Source: an uncultured Collinsella sp.
Lineage (GTDB): Bacteria > Actinomycetota > Coriobacteriia > Coriobacteriales > Coriobacteriaceae
Reading direction: 5' to 3'
DNA: 6,831 nt
NCBI GenBank assembly: GCA_900546085.1
Contig: URBS01000114.1
Span: forward strand, 1 to 6,831
Every line of letters starts with the position of its first letter. The first letter of the stretch is position 1. This document shows positions 6,119 to 6,831 of the stretch, in pieces. Under the pieces are notes generated by a model, which searched no databases, had not been told where the DNA came from, and worked only from the letters and a program-made list of their open reading frames with translations. Both the position numbers and the translations under genes were made by a program.

Positions 6119-6781
6119 AAGAAAAAACACTGCATCGCATCTTTTGGCGAGATTCCGCGGATTGATTCAGGCGGCGGCGACGCTTGCGACCAATATTCAC
6201 CTGCCTAACTTTGCCAAGGGGGGCATCTACCAGGGGGCGGGCAAAGCCGTCTGCGTGCCGGGGCTCAACTGCTACTCGTGTCCGGCGGCCTCGGGTGCGT
6301 GTCCCATCGGGTCGTTTCAGTCGGTGGTGGGCTCGTCTAAGTTTAGCTTTTTGTATTACGTCACCGGAACGCTCATTCTAATCGGCGTGCTGCTGGGACG
6401 TTTTGTATGCGGCTTTTTGTGCCCGTTTGGATGGCTGCAAGAGCTTTTGCATAAGATTCCCAGCAAGAAGCTCTCCACGAAAAAGCTCAAGCCGCTCACG
6501 TACATCAAGTATGCCGTGCTGCTGTTTGCCGTGGTGCTGCTGCCCGTCTTGGTGGTCAACGATGTGGGTATGGGCGACCCGTTCTTTTGCAAGTACATCT
6601 GCCCGCAGGGCGTGCTCGAGGGCGCGATTCCGCTGTCCATCATGAACATGGGAATCCGCTCTGCGCTGGGAAAGCTCTTTACCTGGAAGCTCGCGATCCT
6701 CATTGTGGTTGCGGTGCTGAGCGTGCTGTTCTACCGCCCCTTCTGTAAATGGATTTGCCCCCTCGGCGCATTTTATGCACT
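6111..6781 (+). CDS. Membrane 4Fe-4S polyferredoxin of NapH/RnfE-like type, truncated by adapter sequence
   Basis: An integral membrane iron-sulfur protein likely passing electrons across or along the membrane. From a TTG start at 6111 (GGAG at 6097-6100, ten bases upstream), about 224 native residues are visible. There is a Cys cluster NCYSCPAASGACPIG (Cys54, 57, 64), then three CxxxCP motifs: VCGFLCPFG (Cys100/104), FCKYICPQG (Cys160/164) and FCKWICPLG (Cys212/216). Transmembrane helices lie about 81-99, 131-150 and 190-209. CxxxCP motifs after membrane helices are typical of the NapH/YccM/RnfE-like family, which usually ends in a further ferredoxin domain, missing here. Translation of the raw sequence continues as DRKSVV and stops at 6803, but those residues come from sequencing adapter; native sequence ends at about 6781. 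An ATG at 6033 in the same frame would overlap the CXXC gene heavily and is not favoured. The start overlaps the CXXC gene, forming an operon. The natural electron donor and acceptor are unknown. Confidence 0.88.
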
Positions 6782-6831
6782 AGATCGGAAGAGCGTCGTG
6801 TAGGGAAAGAGTGTAGATCTCGGTGGTCGCC
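6782..6831. other. Illumina TruSeq adapter contamination at the contig end
   Basis: From 6782 the sequence begins AGATCGGAAGAGC and continues to the last base as the reverse complement of the TruSeq universal (P5-side) adapter, including GTGTAGATCTCGGTGGTCGCC in its final 21 positions. Recalled from the published adapter, the match is 50 bases without a difference. It is not genomic and should be removed before interpretation. Confidence 0.98.

Overview
The window is a GC-rich bacterial contig end. The genes suggest a Gram-positive anaerobe of the Coriobacteriia, most likely Collinsella or a close relative. This is a judgement from gene types: a LuxR-family regulator with a helical sensor region of a kind I associate with that class, a CD1871A-type CXXC microprotein next to a polyferredoxin, and an OmpR-type two-component system. 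No database search was possible.

Layout, left to right. (1) Positions 1-1500, minus strand: the first 500 codons of a large exported protein with a twin-arginine-like signal peptide and a CnaB/carboxypeptidase-regulatory-like beta-sandwich domain. Its C-terminus lies beyond the left edge. (2) 1501-1655: a non-coding spacer rich in inverted repeats. (3) 1656-2660, minus: a LuxR-type regulator of 334 residues. (4) 2661-2957: a divergent regulatory region with a strong inverted repeat and a perfect TATAAT box. (5) 2958-3938, plus: the ATP-pyrophosphatase subunit of GMP synthase, without the glutamine amidotransferase domain, followed by a strong intrinsic terminator. (6) 4036-5882, minus: a response regulator/histidine kinase operon with an ATGA overlap. 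The kinase 3' end lies inside a REP-like palindrome. (7) 5972-6781, plus and divergent from the two-component system: a 48-residue CXXC protein and an overlapping membrane polyferredoxin, both apparently starting with TTG. (8) 6782-6831: Illumina TruSeq adapter sequence, not genome. It truncates the polyferredoxin.

How the parts fit. The LuxR regulator and the exported protein are codirectional and may form a regulator-target pair. The two-component system is divergent from the CXXC/polyferredoxin pair, so it may control that membrane redox module; this is inference from arrangement only. GMP synthase is housekeeping purine metabolism, but its split architecture requires a separate amidotransferase elsewhere in the genome. 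I found no RNA genes, CRISPR array, insertion sequence or phage gene.
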